Positions 1 to 12,082 are shown, counted from the stretch's first letter. The stretch is DNA of 60,000 nt from Hydractinia symbiolongicarpus (GCF_029227915.1 NC_079885.1:22261001-22321000); one strand, 5' to 3'. The notes: generated by a model not told the origin, from the sequence alone. Program-made: numbers and translations.

Positions 1-80
1 TGGTTTTATATATCTGTAACATTGATTATTTTACCGTTTTACATACGATGTGCAAAGTAATTTTTTGATTTTCCTTTTAG

Positions 81-328
81 GTATTATTCAGATTTTAAAT
101 GGATTTTTAAATCTTGTATTTGGAATTGCCACATTAGCAGGATTTGACAGGGATTATTGGGTACTTGGAAGTTTTGGAGGTGTATGCGCTGGTGTATGAA
201 TAATGGATACTAATATTTTCGGTGTTTATACGTCCCGTTACCCTGCACAGTCCAACTTTTACATAATAATATCTGTCATTTGCACAGTGAAAGCTGGCTT
301 AGCTGGTTACTTATTTGCTATTCCATAA
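81..328 (+). pseudogene. MS4A-like four-pass membrane protein exon with an in-frame TGA
   Basis: A pyrimidine-rich acceptor (ttccttttag) precedes an open stretch that starts with the last two bases of a codon. It reads IIQILNGFLNLVFGIATLAG, then a loop FDRDYW, then a second hydrophobic segment (VLGSFGGVCAGV), a TGA at 197-199, IMDTNIFGVYTSR, and a third hydrophobic segment (SNFYIIISVICTVKAG) before TAA at 326. MS4A/CD20-type tetraspans have this order: helix 1 ending in FGI, a GxWxGxW-like helix 2, then helix 3. The TGA sits where the family usually has Trp, so one G-to-A change from TGG would explain it. No donor is obvious before TAA. An alternative is a tiny intron at 192-250 (GTGTAT to CACAG), but that moves the downstream frame and destroys the family-like third helix. 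It may be a pseudogene, an allele or a sequencing error. The family call is moderate. Confidence 0.45.
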
Positions 329-1416
329 ATTTCTCTTCCATAATAACAACATTTTCATATTTGCAGAATTAAAAATATTAATTTACACTCAACCTTATTT
401 TTTAAAATTTCATTCTTTAACAGAATCATTTTATATTACACGATGAACCACCATACAAGTTTAATTACAAAGTTGGTACGCATGCCTACTTGTATAGCTT
501 TTATGACAGTGATTATGCCACAAAATATAATAGTTTTAGGAAGTCTTTGTTTCTTTATTTACTTCACGTTTTTTGTCATAGATATAACTTTGATTATATA
601 CCAGCTCCCAAGAACTTAACTGGCATTATTTCAAATTCCGTTTGAATAGTTCGCTTAGTAAAAAAACATTGCACTACCTTCTCGTTAGAAAATAAATCTT
701 TTTAAAATAATAACCCTATTCAGTCTGCCTCTGCGCAGAAGTTGTAAGACACACGAAATGCGGTATATAAAGGGTGAGGAAATCCGTGTGTTTATCGAAG
801 GCCTATCGCGACCAGTTTATGTTATAATATTCATATACATTTGTCTGTCACACAAAATGTATAATAAGGACGGCAAAACCCGTAGATTTTTCCACTGACT
901 AGTATAGTATATATTTTGTGTAGATTAACCAATCAAATTGTGATGAAAACTCAACCATGTGATGAACAATAGATGTCACTACGCAGTGTTGTTCTTGTTT
1001 AATAATGTTTGAAATGACCCCATATAATAAAGTTTATTAAGTAATGAAACCTGCATTTCTGTAAAAGAGAGGAAGGGGGGGGGGCAAAATGATTGCAAGT
1101 CTTCCATATTTATTTTTTTGTTTAGTTATTACAACAAATGCAATAACTTAGAACGCTGCTTAGACCCATATACACCAGTTGTGTACGATATAAGGTACGG
1201 TAACTGTTCTTGATACCACGCTGGCATTGCAGTTTACTCTTCTCTTGTTGGGCTGATGGTTGTTAAGTTTTTTGTGGCACTGGTAGCTGTAATATACAGC
1301 TGTCAATTGATAGGATGGTGCAAAACTCTTACTGCTGGTAAAGTATTGCATATCCTTATTTGATTTCGTAAATCAAATGTATTTTTGTTTTTATTTCAGG
1401 TATAGTCACTTAACAG
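329..1416. other. Noncoding, intron-like DNA
   Basis: I see no convincing coding exon. At about 822-870 a stretch (ttgtctgtcacacaaaatg) resembles the Helitron-like ends found elsewhere in the window. A G-run lies at about 1073-1084. If the exons at 81-328 and 1417-1518 belong to one gene, this is intron, perhaps hiding the exon for helix 4. Confidence 0.4.
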
Positions 1417-1518
1417 CAGCAGCTTCAGTATCTTGTCACCACCTCCTCGAGTAATCAAGTACATGTGGCATCATCAGGTTACCCTATCACAACCAATGTT
1501 ATGGCATCCCCTCAATAA
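1417..1518 (+). CDS. Terminal coding exon, Ser/Thr/Gln-rich tail, possibly of the MS4A-like gene
   Basis: The exon follows a Tn-rich tract and a tandem acceptor (taacag|cagcag). In phase 0 it encodes QQLQYLVTTSSSNQVHVASS, then GYPITTNVMASPQ, and stops at TAA 1516-1518. The stop overlaps an AATAAA poly(A) signal at 1514-1519, which fits a last exon. Polar, low-complexity cytoplasmic tails like this are common in MS4A-like tetraspans, so it may be the end of the gene whose membrane exon lies at 81-328; no exon joining the two was found. Exon start could also be 1420. The assignment rests on splice and poly(A) signals and coding-like composition, not on homology. Confidence 0.35.
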   Translation, partial: QQLQYLVTTSSSNQVHVASSGYPITTNVMASPQ

Positions 1519-2084
1519 AACATGATTGTTTTAAAAGCAACATAAATTTCAACCTAGTAGCTTCTAGGTTGTTTAACGAATGCTTTAATATGGGGAAAAA
1601 AATTCTGAAAGTTTATTTAGCAAAAGGCTTAAAAAATTCTAAAAAACAAGTCGAAAATTATCGTTGTGTATCAATCGTTTAATTTAATGTCAGGTTTTTA
1701 CGTAAAGTAAATACACAGACTAAATAGTTGTTACGGGGTTTAAATAAAAAAAGGGCATTGTTCCATGAATTACTACGGAAGCTACTCAATGTGACACTTA
1801 ATGGAAGTCTGATAATGTCATTTCAAAAATTAATTTTTTGTGTTCCATACTGTTCATACTAAAGCCGTTTATATAGTTGGTAAATTTTCAGTTTATTCGC
1901 TTATGAAAGGGCTGCTTATATATGTTATTTTCGTTTCATTTGTTTCAAATATTGAGCATAGTATTAAATGTGTAGGAAGGATTTTTTATGTAACTGGGTC
2001 TGCACTTTCCTTTCAATTAAATTTGAAATGCTCGATTTGGCAAGTTAAATCCACAAAATTTCTTCGGGCTATTTCAAAAGCTTT
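1519..2084. other. Noncoding AT-rich DNA
   Basis: No supported gene, RNA or element seen. The open frame that runs through its end continues into the 76-bp satellite and looks fortuitous. Confidence 0.5.
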
Positions 2085-2935
2085 TAATTTTTTAGATGGA
2101 CATATTTTACAGATGCACATTTTTACTTGTAATTATGCACATAATTATTATAGTCTTTTTAATTCTTTAGATGGACATATTTTACAGATGCATATTTTAT
2201 CTTTGTATTTATGCACATAATTATTATAGTCTTTTTAATTCTTTAGATGGACATATTTTACAGATGCACATTTTATCTTTGTAATTATACACATAATTAT
2301 TATAGTCTTTTTAATTCTTTAGATGGATATATTTTACAGATGCACATTTTATCTTTGTAATTATGCACATAATTATTATAGTCTTTTTAATTTTTTAGAT
2401 GGATATATTTTACAGATGCACATTTTATTCTTTGTAATTATGCACATAATTATTATAGTCTTTTTAATTTTTTAGATGGACATATTTTACAGATGCACAT
2501 TTTATCTTTGTAATTATGCACATAATTATTATAGTCTTTTTAATTTTTTAGATGGACATATTTTACAGATGCACACTTTATCTTTGTATTTATGCACATA
2601 ATTATTATAGTCTTTTTAATTTTTTAGATGGATATATTTTACAGATGCACATTTTATCTTTGTAATTATACACATAATTATTATAGTCTTTTTAATTTTT
2701 TAGATGGACATATTTTACAGATGCACACTTTATCTTTGTATTTATGCACATAATTATTATAGTCTTTTTAATTTTTTAGATGGATATATTTTACAGATGC
2801 ACATTTTATCTTTGTAATTATGCACATAATTATTATAAAGGCTTTTTAATTTTTTAGATGGATAAACTTTACAGATACACATTTTATTCTTGTAATTATG
2901 CACGTAATTTTTATAAAAGCCTTATATTTCATTTT
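2085..2935 (+). repeat. 76-bp tandem repeat, 11 copies
   Basis: The marker GATGGA recurs at 2095, 2170, 2246, 2322, 2398, 2475, 2551, 2627, 2703, 2779 and 2857, a period of 76 bp. Each unit reads tttagatggacatattttac, agatgcacat, tttatctttg, taattatgca, then cataattattatagtc. Each copy contains a T-run followed by TTTTAG, which looks like a 3' splice acceptor, and lies directly upstream of the micro-exon at 3003. Copies differ by a few bases; the last two are the most diverged. Confidence 0.95.
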
Positions 2936-3002
2936 AAATTTTGTGTAATTTTCTTTATACATTTATAAAAATGTAGACAAGCAATTTTTTATCTTTTTAT
3001 AG

Positions 3003-3358
3003 GAAAACATATAGATGATCGTAAGATTTCAACATTTTGAGTCAGGATTTATCTCGTGTTCGTTATTTTCATTAAGGTTTTTTTTGTTTCGTGTTATTGT
3101 TTTTCGCTATACGTAAAATTAACCCAAATCACATAAATATTGTCACAAAGTTATAAATGAGATGGAGTTGAATTAAAAAGATTAATAATTTCTTGAATTT
3201 AGGTAGCCCGTAATTTTATCCACGTGGTTTTCTTGTCTCCCACAGGCCCTCTTAAAAACGAAATTTATGATAAATTGAAAATTAGTGGAAAAAAGGTTGA
3301 CAATTCAATGAATGATTTAGTACAAAATACAAGCTATGTTTTTAGACTTAAAATTTAG
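3003..3358 (+). CDS. Two 3' coding exons of an unidentified gene (18-nt micro-exon plus terminal exon)
   Basis: Exon a, 3003-3020, lies between atctttttatag and GTAAGA and encodes KHIDD. Exon b, 3246-3358, follows tctcccacag and encodes PLKNEIYDKLKISGKKVDNS, then MNDLVQNTSYVFRLKI and TAG. The phases match: the final C of exon a plus GC of exon b makes Arg (DD-R-PL). AATAAA follows at 3430, 72 bases after the stop. Composition is coding-like (charged, lysine-rich), but I do not recognise the family. The upstream exon was not found; it should lie before the 76-bp satellite, which would then be intronic. It could be an alternative tail of the gene at 81-1518. Confidence 0.4.
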
Positions 3359-3429
3359 TAATGTCTATTTTACATCATGACCACAATAATCCCTCTTGTT
3401 TACTGTAACTGATATAGATAAAAGAATGT

Positions 3430-3435
3430 AATAAA
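3430..3435 (+). terminator. Poly(A) signal AATAAA
   Basis: Canonical hexamer in aagaatgtaataaagactg, 72 bases after the TAG of the exon ending at 3358. Confidence 0.55.
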
Positions 3436-4635
3436 GACTGATTAAATTGCTAAAAGCTAAATTAAGAATTTTTTTACCTCTTTTAAGATCTTTAAAAATC
3501 TCTATGTTCCGTTTCTTGCTTAAACCTTGAGATTAAACCTTAAATACTACTCTGTCAATTATCACCCATCTATATTTTAGTACTGCAATCAGGAGACGCT
3601 TTTTTATTCAAATATAAGAGTAAGAAAAATCGGGTGCAAACCAATCGCCTTCTTTTGACTGGTGTTGTAGCTCTTAAGTTGCTCATAAACTTAATTTGTG
3701 ACTCTTCAATCTAGTGTAGTTTATTTATATAAACTTTTACCTTATTTATTGCACATAAAAAACTATATCGACATATTAGAATACAGTAACCTTCGGCGCA
3801 CGTCATATTGCGCTCAATCATTTTCAATACAGTTTTTTCACCTGTCTTTTCCAGATTATTAACCAGTTTTGCGTCGCTTGTTGACTCCTTTTATGGCTGT
3901 TAATAGTACTTTGCCAGGCGAATATGAAATTTTTCGTAGTTGCAAGTCTCGCTATTAATCATATTGCGGTGATACATGAATTGTTTGGCCAACTCAATTT
4001 TAGTTTTGTCTCATCTTGAAGGCACCGTGAAAAAATGATTAAGAGTGCCAATTACGAAGATTTTTTGCTAAAATCGAAATTTTTTTAAGTCCATAACACA
4101 AGAAAAAGATCGCTTCTATAAATAAAATATTAAGAGTAGTACATTTCCCTTTACTCCATGTAGAGCTAATAGAATAATTAGAAAGGCAACAGGGTATGGT
4201 TTTCAAACTATTTCTAACACAGCCACCAATCGATGAGTAGCAAAACAAAATATTTCTAACTAAAAGTAAACAGATATTTTTTATTATAGCGTTTTACATT
4301 TCCTGTTTTGTAATTCTCTTCTTCTTTTTGAAGTATAATGTTAATTTTGTTCGAAAATAAAATAGGCGGGAGAAATTTGGCATTCCAAACCAATAAGTTT
4401 TAAAAATCATCAGCATTCATTTGTTTAATTGGATGGAACATTAAAATGATTGTAACTAAGGTTGCTATGACCAGAGGTTCACATGAAGAATAGCAAACGT
4501 GATATAAACAAGCGCAGAAAAATTTTATTTTTATTTGTGATACACTTTATTATATGAAAATGAACTTTTTTAGACTTCTTTTTTAGGTAACATTTAAAAA
4601 TAGGGAAAAATTATGACACAACTTAGAGATATTTT
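3436..4635. other. Noncoding AT-rich DNA
   Basis: No supported gene or repeat element seen; open frames here are short and compositionally biased. Confidence 0.5.
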
Positions 4636-5030
4636 GTATTTTCGCCTGGTTGGCTTGGCAATACAACTATATAATACAGATATCGGCTTGTTGGCTTGGC
4701 AATACAGCTATATAATACAGTTGTCGGATGGTTGTCTTGGCAATACAACTATATAATACAGTTATCGGCTGGTTGGCTTGGCAATACAGCTATATAATAC
4801 AGTTATCAGCTGGTTGGTTTGGCAAAACAACTATATAATACAGTTATCGGATGGTTGGTTTGGCAATACAACTCTATAATACAGCTATCGGCCGGTTGGC
4901 TTGGCAATACGGCTATATAATACAGATATCGGCTGGTTGGGTTAGCAATACAACTATATAATACAGTTGTCGGCTGGTTGGCTTGGCAATACAACTATGT
5001 AGAACAGTTATCAGCTGGTTGCCGAATGCA
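4636..5030 (+). repeat. About 41-bp minisatellite, nine copies
   Basis: Units follow the pattern ggttggcttggcaatacaac, tatataatacag, ttatcggct. The marker ttggcttggca recurs about every 41-42 bases from 4648 to 4989. Copies differ at scattered positions (aac/agc, gttatc/gatatc). Short reverse-strand frames across it are products of the repeat. Confidence 0.93.
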
Positions 5031-6364
5031 ACTTTATTATACAAGCATCCAGTCCGTGAGTGAATTTCGGGAGCTATAATTAGCCTTTTTTCGGAAATGA
5101 AAGACAGTGAAGATGACCACCTTTTATGCCAAACATTTTTCACGTATCCTCCGTGTCGATGTCACATCATATATGGATATGGTAAAGTTTGCAATGCCAA
5201 GGCAAACTGACGATCGAAAATGAACATTTTCACTACCCGTCTTATGCGCCTTGTCACTTTGCATGTGCAGAAAACCTGAAAATCGGAAATAGCGTATTAT
5301 TGTAGAATCCGGAAAGAAATTTTGTTCTGTCCATCTGGATAGCGGAAACACCGCTTCTTAGGAGTAAAACTTCGTAAATTGAACTCTTAAAAAGAGCAAC
5401 TTGCACTTTTTAGGATCGTGATTTCATGAGATCTATTTTAAAATATATCGCTCATCAAACAAACGGTTTCGTAATGTAAACAAACATGGTTTTTATTCTT
5501 TCTAACGGTTTACAAAGTTTGTTTATAAACTCATGGAGGTATTACAAAATATATTTGATGACAGTCAACTTATAAATCACGAATATTGTCACAAGCTGAA
5601 TTTAACTTTTAAAAGTAAACACGTTTTGTTTGTTCTCAGTACCTCTAATAAGGTTGTCTTCTCCGTAATGTACTGTTGGTTCCCCAGTTGTAGTTACCCT
5701 AGCATACTTTCGTCCAACTGGTCATAACAAACTCCGCTGAAATTCCTTTTAAAAATGTCTGTTGTTTTAAGTTTCCTTATTGTCTTTATTCTCATTTGCG
5801 TATAAAATTGACATAAACTTCTTTTTCGATCCCGAATGATAACGATGAGACGAGAATGGTAACATTTGTCAAAAGGGTAAACAGAAAGAGAATTAAAAAA
5901 CAGGGAATATATGGAACTCTTTAATAAAACATATTTGTTTATTTTTTTTTTTCGAAATGTGTTTTGGTATTTATCGTTTGGTGATTGTGTCAAAAATAGT
6001 TTGAAAATCATGCTCTGGAATTTTTTTTCTACCTTGTAATCACTCTATCAGCACTACGTTGCGCAAAGGAAGATTTATTGGTCTAATTTTTATTATTATT
6101 TTATTTTATTTTCCTACGTTTTAATTTTTTAGATTATTTTTTAGTTTACAGAATCAAACTTTTCTCGTATTATGAACTCAAAAAGTGTTTTTTTTCTATA
6201 AAAAGAAGTCACTACAAAATTATCATAAATTGCGAGTGCTATAAAAAATAAAATTTAAATTTTAACTTGGCCAAAGTAGACAAAGCGCTGCCACATCTTT
6301 CCTTCGTAAACAGTCCAGGAGATAATTATAAGTTTGTTCGAGTGAGTGGAGCAAATCGCTCAAA
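5031..6364. other. Noncoding DNA
   Basis: No feature I can support. Short open frames occur on both strands, without splice, promoter or family signals. Confidence 0.45.
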
Positions 6365-6575
6365 AGACCAATCGAGAAACACGGTCAGTATTCTGACTGC
6401 AGAAACTTTGTTTGCGACACAGCTTAATTTTGCGAACGATTTGCCGGTGATTAGAAAATCACACTGGAGTAAAATATAACCAATCGAGAACCACGGAAGC
6501 TTTGTCTGCGACACAGCGTAATTCTCCGAACCTTACTTCGATTTCCCGGTGATTAGAAAATCACACTGGACTAGT
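6365..6575 (+). repeat. Imperfect direct duplication of about 105 bp
   Basis: Two adjacent blocks share caatcgagaa(a/c)cacgg, ctttgt(t/c)tgcgacacag, taatt(t/c)t, and ccggtgattagaaaatcaca followed by ctgga. The second copy ends near 6575. The copies have diverged by substitutions and small indels. Confidence 0.8.
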
Positions 6576-8078
6576 GTGCCTTGTGCTCATTTTTTTTTCA
6601 CAAAACAATTTTACATTTCTTAAAAACACGTCAGCTAGACATCAGCGTAATGAAATTCACCAGGCTGAACTCTTATTCGCGTATTCTCAGCAAATGTTAC
6701 CTACTCTACCAGACATGGTGAATATGATAACATGTCATGAGCGTAGTCGATAGGTAAACAGAAAAATCAAAACTAACAATCTGATTCTTTTTCACCAACA
6801 CTTTATTTTGGCACGTTGCAGCTAAAATTGCATCGTCAAAAGTCAACATGTCAATATTAAAGCTTACAGAAGACAAGGGTTTCCATTTGTCCACTGATAT
6901 GGACACAAACAAGCTTCTCATTACAGGAAGTTGAGAATGACAATTACGCAAAGTGTTTGTAACTAAGAGACAAATGTAAACACTGTGGTTTTAATACTGC
7001 TACTAGTAAAAGCTTCGGTGTTATGTTTTTGAGGTCGCCTATTCATTGCCGTCTCTTATTTTTAATATTTGCTTTGAATGTAATGAGCAATTTGGGGCGT
7101 AATTGAGGTTTCGTTTCTTTCATCTGCCTCCTCATGAGTCAACAGACTAGGAATATATTTGTTCTCCGTGGCTACTATTCTGCTCCGAGTGATCAATAAT
7201 ACTCAGAAGAGTAAATAAGTTAGAAGTGTGAGTTTAATAAGTAGTAAGATTTTCCCGATGCTTTCATAGATGCTTACAAATTCAACCTTGACCCCAAGAG
7301 AATTAGGTATTACAGTTGCTAACGTGCGGTAAAATATACGTATATAATTTATGAAATTCAGCGAAATTAAATGTCCGCAGATAATTTATATCTTGTCGTT
7401 ATGGTATACCATCTGAGGGCTTTTAATATCAATACAAAACCGTGAACATGTTAAAATTTTACAAACAAAATCCAAACTGCTTGGTCAAGTGGTCATTTAA
7501 GTTTTGCTGGTATAAAACCCGTACGTTTTCCTTCGTTATTTAAAATAAACAGACAAGAAAACCACCTCAGTGATGGGAACACTTTTATCAATGTGAAAAA
7601 GTGTCCTGTTTTCTGAATGTAGCTATAAGTTAGGTATACATCGCTATTGCTACCAAATTTTCTCTGCATGGCATTGCTTGTCACGTAGGTGCAAAACCAA
7701 CTGCATAACCACTGCCACACACCAACAAAAGTGAAAATTGCAATTACATCAAGGCGTATAAAAATTGCTAATAACTCGTAAATTCCTGACTTTACCGATT
7801 TTTCGGAGACAGTAATAAACTGTTTTCGACAGCATACCCATTTTGACAACGATACATGTTCAGAAAACATTGAGATTAATTTTTACGATTTATATAAGTT
7901 AGATATGGTCAAAATATAGTGCACACTTTGTTCAGAACAAAACGCTTTTTCCAGTCAAGAGAAATCGAGAGTACGCTCAATTACGCCTGAAAAGATAGGG
8001 TTATACCGAAATATACACTGACCTTTTAAAGCTAATTATTCTAATGTTAAAGTCCTAAAATATCTAGTTGTTAAAATG
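6576..8078. other. Noncoding DNA with one long unexplained open frame
   Basis: The only notable open frame is on the minus strand at 7493-7870, 125 codons, with a hydrophobic stretch in the middle. It has no visible promoter, splice or family evidence, so I do not call it a gene. Confidence 0.35.
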
Positions 8079-8205
8079 TTATAATACCCGTAAGCGTCTG
8101 TCCGTCTGTCACGCAAAATGGTACCACAAGTAGTGAGACGCACGCAATGCGCTATAAAAAAGAACGGGAGAACCCGTTGATTTTTTCATGGCTCATTGAC
8201 TAATA
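8079..8205 (+). mobile_element. Fragment of a Helitron-like dispersed repeat
   Basis: The segment ttataatacccgtaag, cgtctgtccgtctgtcacgc, aaaatggtac and gtagtgagacgcacgcaatg matches related segments at about 822, 17855 (with gtagtgagagacacgg) and 42767. The shared (a)taata.cc(c)gt...ctgtctgtc...gcaaaatgg core is the 5' region of the Helitron-like family in the 15-19 kb cluster. Confidence 0.5.
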
Positions 8206-8226
8206 TTAAAAAAAAAAGCGATAAAT

Positions 8227-8344
8227 GATTGACAGTGCGATTGACAGTGCGATTGACAGTGCGATTGACAGTGCGATTGACAGTGCGATTGACAGTGCGA
8301 TTGACAGTGCGATTGACAGTGCAGTTGGCAGTGTTATTGACATG
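8227..8344 (+). repeat. 12-bp minisatellite GATTGACAGTGC, eight perfect copies
   Basis: Eight exact copies run from 8227 to 8322, followed by two degenerate copies (agttggcagtgt, tattgacatgc). With a period of 12 and no stop codon, long frames open on both strands; these are not genes. It lies just inside the Helitron-like fragment at 8079, as internal minisatellites often do in such elements. Confidence 0.97.
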
Positions 8345-9278
8345 CAAACCAACATTTATCAAATTTACATATAAAAAGTTTCGTAAACGCAAAACTGCTC
8401 TTCAACCATATTGTACATCGCAAATGTTTTAACTCTTATTCAAACAATTTAATGCTTTTGTCTATTAATTCGTTAATCTAGTGACAGTCAAACGTGTTTT
8501 TTTTTTGAAGTACTTGAATCCACTTTCTTTTATATTGCAATATTTACTTAAGGTATCTAATAGAGACTTTCTGTGTTCTGTGTGTGTGATTGTGTGATCG
8601 TGTGAAGACAACATGGTAACCAGTGTTTACAATAATGATGCACAGCACACGCTTTCTTATAAGTAACATTTTATAGCAACATGAGGCCAAACAAAAGAAT
8701 ATTTAAGTCAAAACAACTTTGTAAGTAAATAGGGAAAAAAGTAAAAGGAAAAAGGACTGTCGTTGTAAAAACAGCAATAATTTAAATTTGCAAGATTCAT
8801 ACGATGACAAGCGTGGTTAAAATGGTTTGATTCCAGTTGGGGTATAAAACTAAATAAGCAAATAAACTTGCTCTCCAAAGTAGATAAATAAGCAGCTATC
8901 AACAATGTAGCAACAGCTAGACCGTTAGAACAGATTTAAACAACTTTAAATTTCAGTCAAAGTTTTGTGTTGTTTATTAAAAAAGCATGTAGTCCGCCTA
9001 TTTTACAGCTTTCATTATGCGTTTTAAATCAAAATGATGTTTTTCAAGAAAGGACGAACGTTACTTTACCACAATTTCAACAATCAAAAGTGTTATTTCG
9101 CTGCGTTTGCAATAGCCACTAAGGTGGTTAAAAATTATTGATATAATAAATTTTAAATTGGTTTGTTTACGTTTTTTTAATTTATTATTCGACTGCATCA
9201 CTGGCATGATATTAAGAACAAAACTTAAAGTTATTTTAAGAACGGTAATTACTTTTCTTAGCCCCCGAGCGACTAAAG
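8345..9278. other. Noncoding AT-rich DNA
   Basis: Nothing supported; a short TG-rich tract lies at about 8575-8605. Confidence 0.5.
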
Positions 9279-9642
9279 GCTGTTTTACACTTCAAAAAAA
9301 TTTTCCGCAGAACGTAACGAACAAGAACGGAACAGAACAGATTTTTTTTTTTCTAGTAATGTTTACTTTATATTATTGTGCACATTTCTGTACAAAAAGT
9401 AAACACACTTTGCGAAATTCTCACGAAATAAAATAATCTGATTGGCTAACTAATTTTCCACCTATCGTTTCCGCACAGAACGCTAAGAGAAAGTCTCGAT
9501 TTTAGCCACTTTCCTCGGAAACGGAACAGAAAAGACAATTTTCCACTCAGGTGATGTGAACATTTTAAGTACGCAGGCTCAGAATCATTTTTGTTCCTGT
9601 CTTGTTCGTTTCGCAGAAAATTTTCTTAAGGTGAAAAACAGC
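9279..9642. mobile_element. MITE with about 50-bp imperfect terminal inverted repeats
   Basis: The left end gctgttttacacttc, aaattttccgcagaacg, aacgaacaagaacggaaca is the imperfect reverse complement of the right end tgttcctgtcttgttcg, tttcgcagaaaattttc, ttaaggtgaaaaacagc. The element is 364 bp with no coding capacity. No clear target-site duplication is visible, so the superfamily is unassigned. Confidence 0.75.
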
Positions 9643-11909
9643 ATTAAAACATAATTCTAATGACGTCACTATTACTCTCACGGCAATAAAATTTAAAACT
9701 TTACAATTCAATTTTTCTATTATCATGGTAATGTAATAATTTTCTTAGTAAGTCTCATGGGAGCATGTCAATTTGTTTATGTGACGTAGCATATTATAAT
9801 TTAAAATTAGCAATACAAAAAAGTAAAAAAAAAATTCGTGAGTAAGGCAAAATAATATTTAAAATAATTATTTTATGCAATCGTACCTTCTACCAGTATT
9901 GTAAATGACTGTGCACGGGAAATTTTAAAAAAGGTCCAAATCAGTCGATAACTTGTTTTTAACATGATAATTTTTTGATTACGAGTTAAAAATTCGGATC
10001 AAGAAAATAGTTTTATATTTCCTCTATAAATCTTTGTACCTTGAAGCTTTTTTTTAAAAAAAGAAAGAAAGAAACACCATTGATCCCCGATCCTCGTGAC
10101 TTCTTGCGAGTTAACATAAGATTAAAGAAATGCTTATTAAGTTTGTACCGTTACACGAGATACATCTCTATTCATTTTCTGACTTCCACAACTCTCGATT
10201 GTCTTGACAACATTTAAGGCCAGTAAAAACACGTGTGTCATAGTTCTTTCTAGCATACTTGTAAAAAAGGCATATAGCTCACACCTAGAGACTTGCACCT
10301 AAATCATTATTATTTCAATTTTTGGCATGCTTACTTATTTATGACTCCCCAGAAATATAACATTTGTTTTTATATTTTTGTTTTTTCCGTTGCTTTGTCA
10401 ATTGTAATTTTACGTCTTACACAAATTAAGAATTCTCCCTCGATCTTTTCTTATCATCCTGTTTTGGCTACAGCGCTTGACAACCGTGCAAAACAACAAA
10501 GTGTGAAATAAATATATTTAAAGTTTAATATTTTGCGTCAACCAGGTAATAGTCAACAACAACAAAAAGAATTAGGTGTTTGTTATTGTTTTAGGGTTGT
10601 GTTGATGTCATATTCCCATGTTTTTCTGATATGCTGACGTCTTCAACTTTTTTTTCCAAGTAGTCTGTAGAAGTACTTTAACATTGAATCGTGATTCTCA
10701 CAGGAGAGCACTTCTTTTGACCAAAATCATTTCTTGATATATACGTCTGAAAGATAGTTAATTGAATACTTTCTCAGGAAAAATACTAGTACAGTTTAAT
10801 ATCATGTCTACCTGTCTACTGTGAAATTTGATTATTTCATTGAATTTATCTTTCGTTACGATGTGTGTCCAGACAACAATGCATTATTATGACAGTTTCG
10901 ACGTGAATTACGTAACGCCGTCGTAAAATGGATTCCTTGTTACGAAATATTTTCGTAAAAAATCAATTTCCTTGTCTAAGCTTTTTTTCTAAAAAATTAA
11001 TTTCATCCCTGGTAAATACATTTATAACGATCATGTGTCACTCGTTGGAACCCTGTTGAACGTAGGCGTGTGTGCGAAACTAACATGAGTCACCCATCAA
11101 ATCCTGAATTTCGAGGAGGTTAAAGTTTGACTTTTCTCCTCAAGAATTGGCACGGTGAACGAACAATGTATCGACGATCTGAAAGATGATTAGGTGTGCA
11201 CTCAGCATACACGAAAACTCCACAAAAAAAAAAAACATTAAAATAAAAGCGAATAAAATGAATCAAAGGGATAGACAATGGATAAATCTTTAGCATATTT
11301 TGGCTAATTCTAATGATTCGATTCGAAAAATTGATTATTCCTAAAAGTCGTGAATTCATCTGTTGCGCCATTTTCCCACCCTTTTCCTAAAATATAACTT
11401 CTATAAATAATACATCTTGGCAGAGATCTGAAAAGCAATGACAGAACATCAATTCAAGTCGTGGTTAAGAAACCTCTCTACCAGGGCTTTAATTGCACCC
11501 ACAACATTAACTTAAGCAAAGGGCCTTTTAACTGAAGTGGCATATTTTAATAGCGTTCGCGCGCGTGGTTGTCTTGGTTAATGACCATTTCATTAAACAA
11601 AGCAAAGTACTTATGAAGCGAAACAGGTTTGTGACCAAACACTCAACATACACGCCCGTTGTGACAGAACCTTTTATCAGTTATATCAACAAGTTAACTG
11701 CTTCGTAAACAATTTGGTTAGTAACATCTCATCACATGATTCTGACTTAAAGACCTTGGCGTTCAGTTACAATTTGTGTTGTGACTTTCGCGTTATGAAA
11801 ACGAACGAAATGAAATGTGATACTGTGTTTTGATTGGCTAGAAATAAATACCCATTGTTGATATTGGTTACATGTCGTCATAGATTAAACAATACTCGTG
11901 GGAAATTTA
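9643..11909. other. Noncoding DNA
   Basis: No supported gene. Tracts such as acgtaacgccgtcgt (about 10910) are CG-containing but isolated. An inverted CCAAT (gattggct) at about 11832 may belong to the promoter of the next gene. Confidence 0.45.
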
Positions 11910-11941
11910 CCAATCGTCTCCTCAATGGAACAGCATAAAAG
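11910..11941 (+). promoter_or_regulatory. CCAAT and TATA elements of the actuator-domain gene
   Basis: CCAAT at 11910-11914 and CATAAAAG at 11934-11941 lie 142-173 bases upstream of the ATG at 12083. This predicts transcription start near 11965 and a 5' leader of about 120 bases. An upstream inverted CCAAT lies at about 11832. Confidence 0.5.
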
Positions 11942-12082
11942 AGTGATTTGTATGAATCAATTTCAATAGTAGATAACACGTTGAGCAATCAATATCACAA
12001 GCTGAAGAGAAAAATTAAACATTAAATAAACATATATATATACTGAAAATAAGGCAGAGATATTTCGTAAATCATACTTAAA

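Noticed and set aside
192-250. 59-bp intron that would remove the TGA in the MS4A-like exon
   Set aside because: Donor and acceptor exist with a tactaat branch-like word, but splicing shifts the frame away from the family-like third helix. Kept as an alternative only.
1840-2220. 126-codon plus-strand frame
   Set aside because: Runs into the 76-bp satellite, phenylalanine- and isoleucine-rich, no splice or promoter support.
7493-7870. 125-codon minus-strand frame with a hydrophobic stretch
   Set aside because: Long for this composition, but no family, promoter, splice or poly(A) signal; could be a relic.
8186-8432. TVRL and VNRT repeat frames
   Set aside because: Products of the 12-bp minisatellite, opening on both strands.
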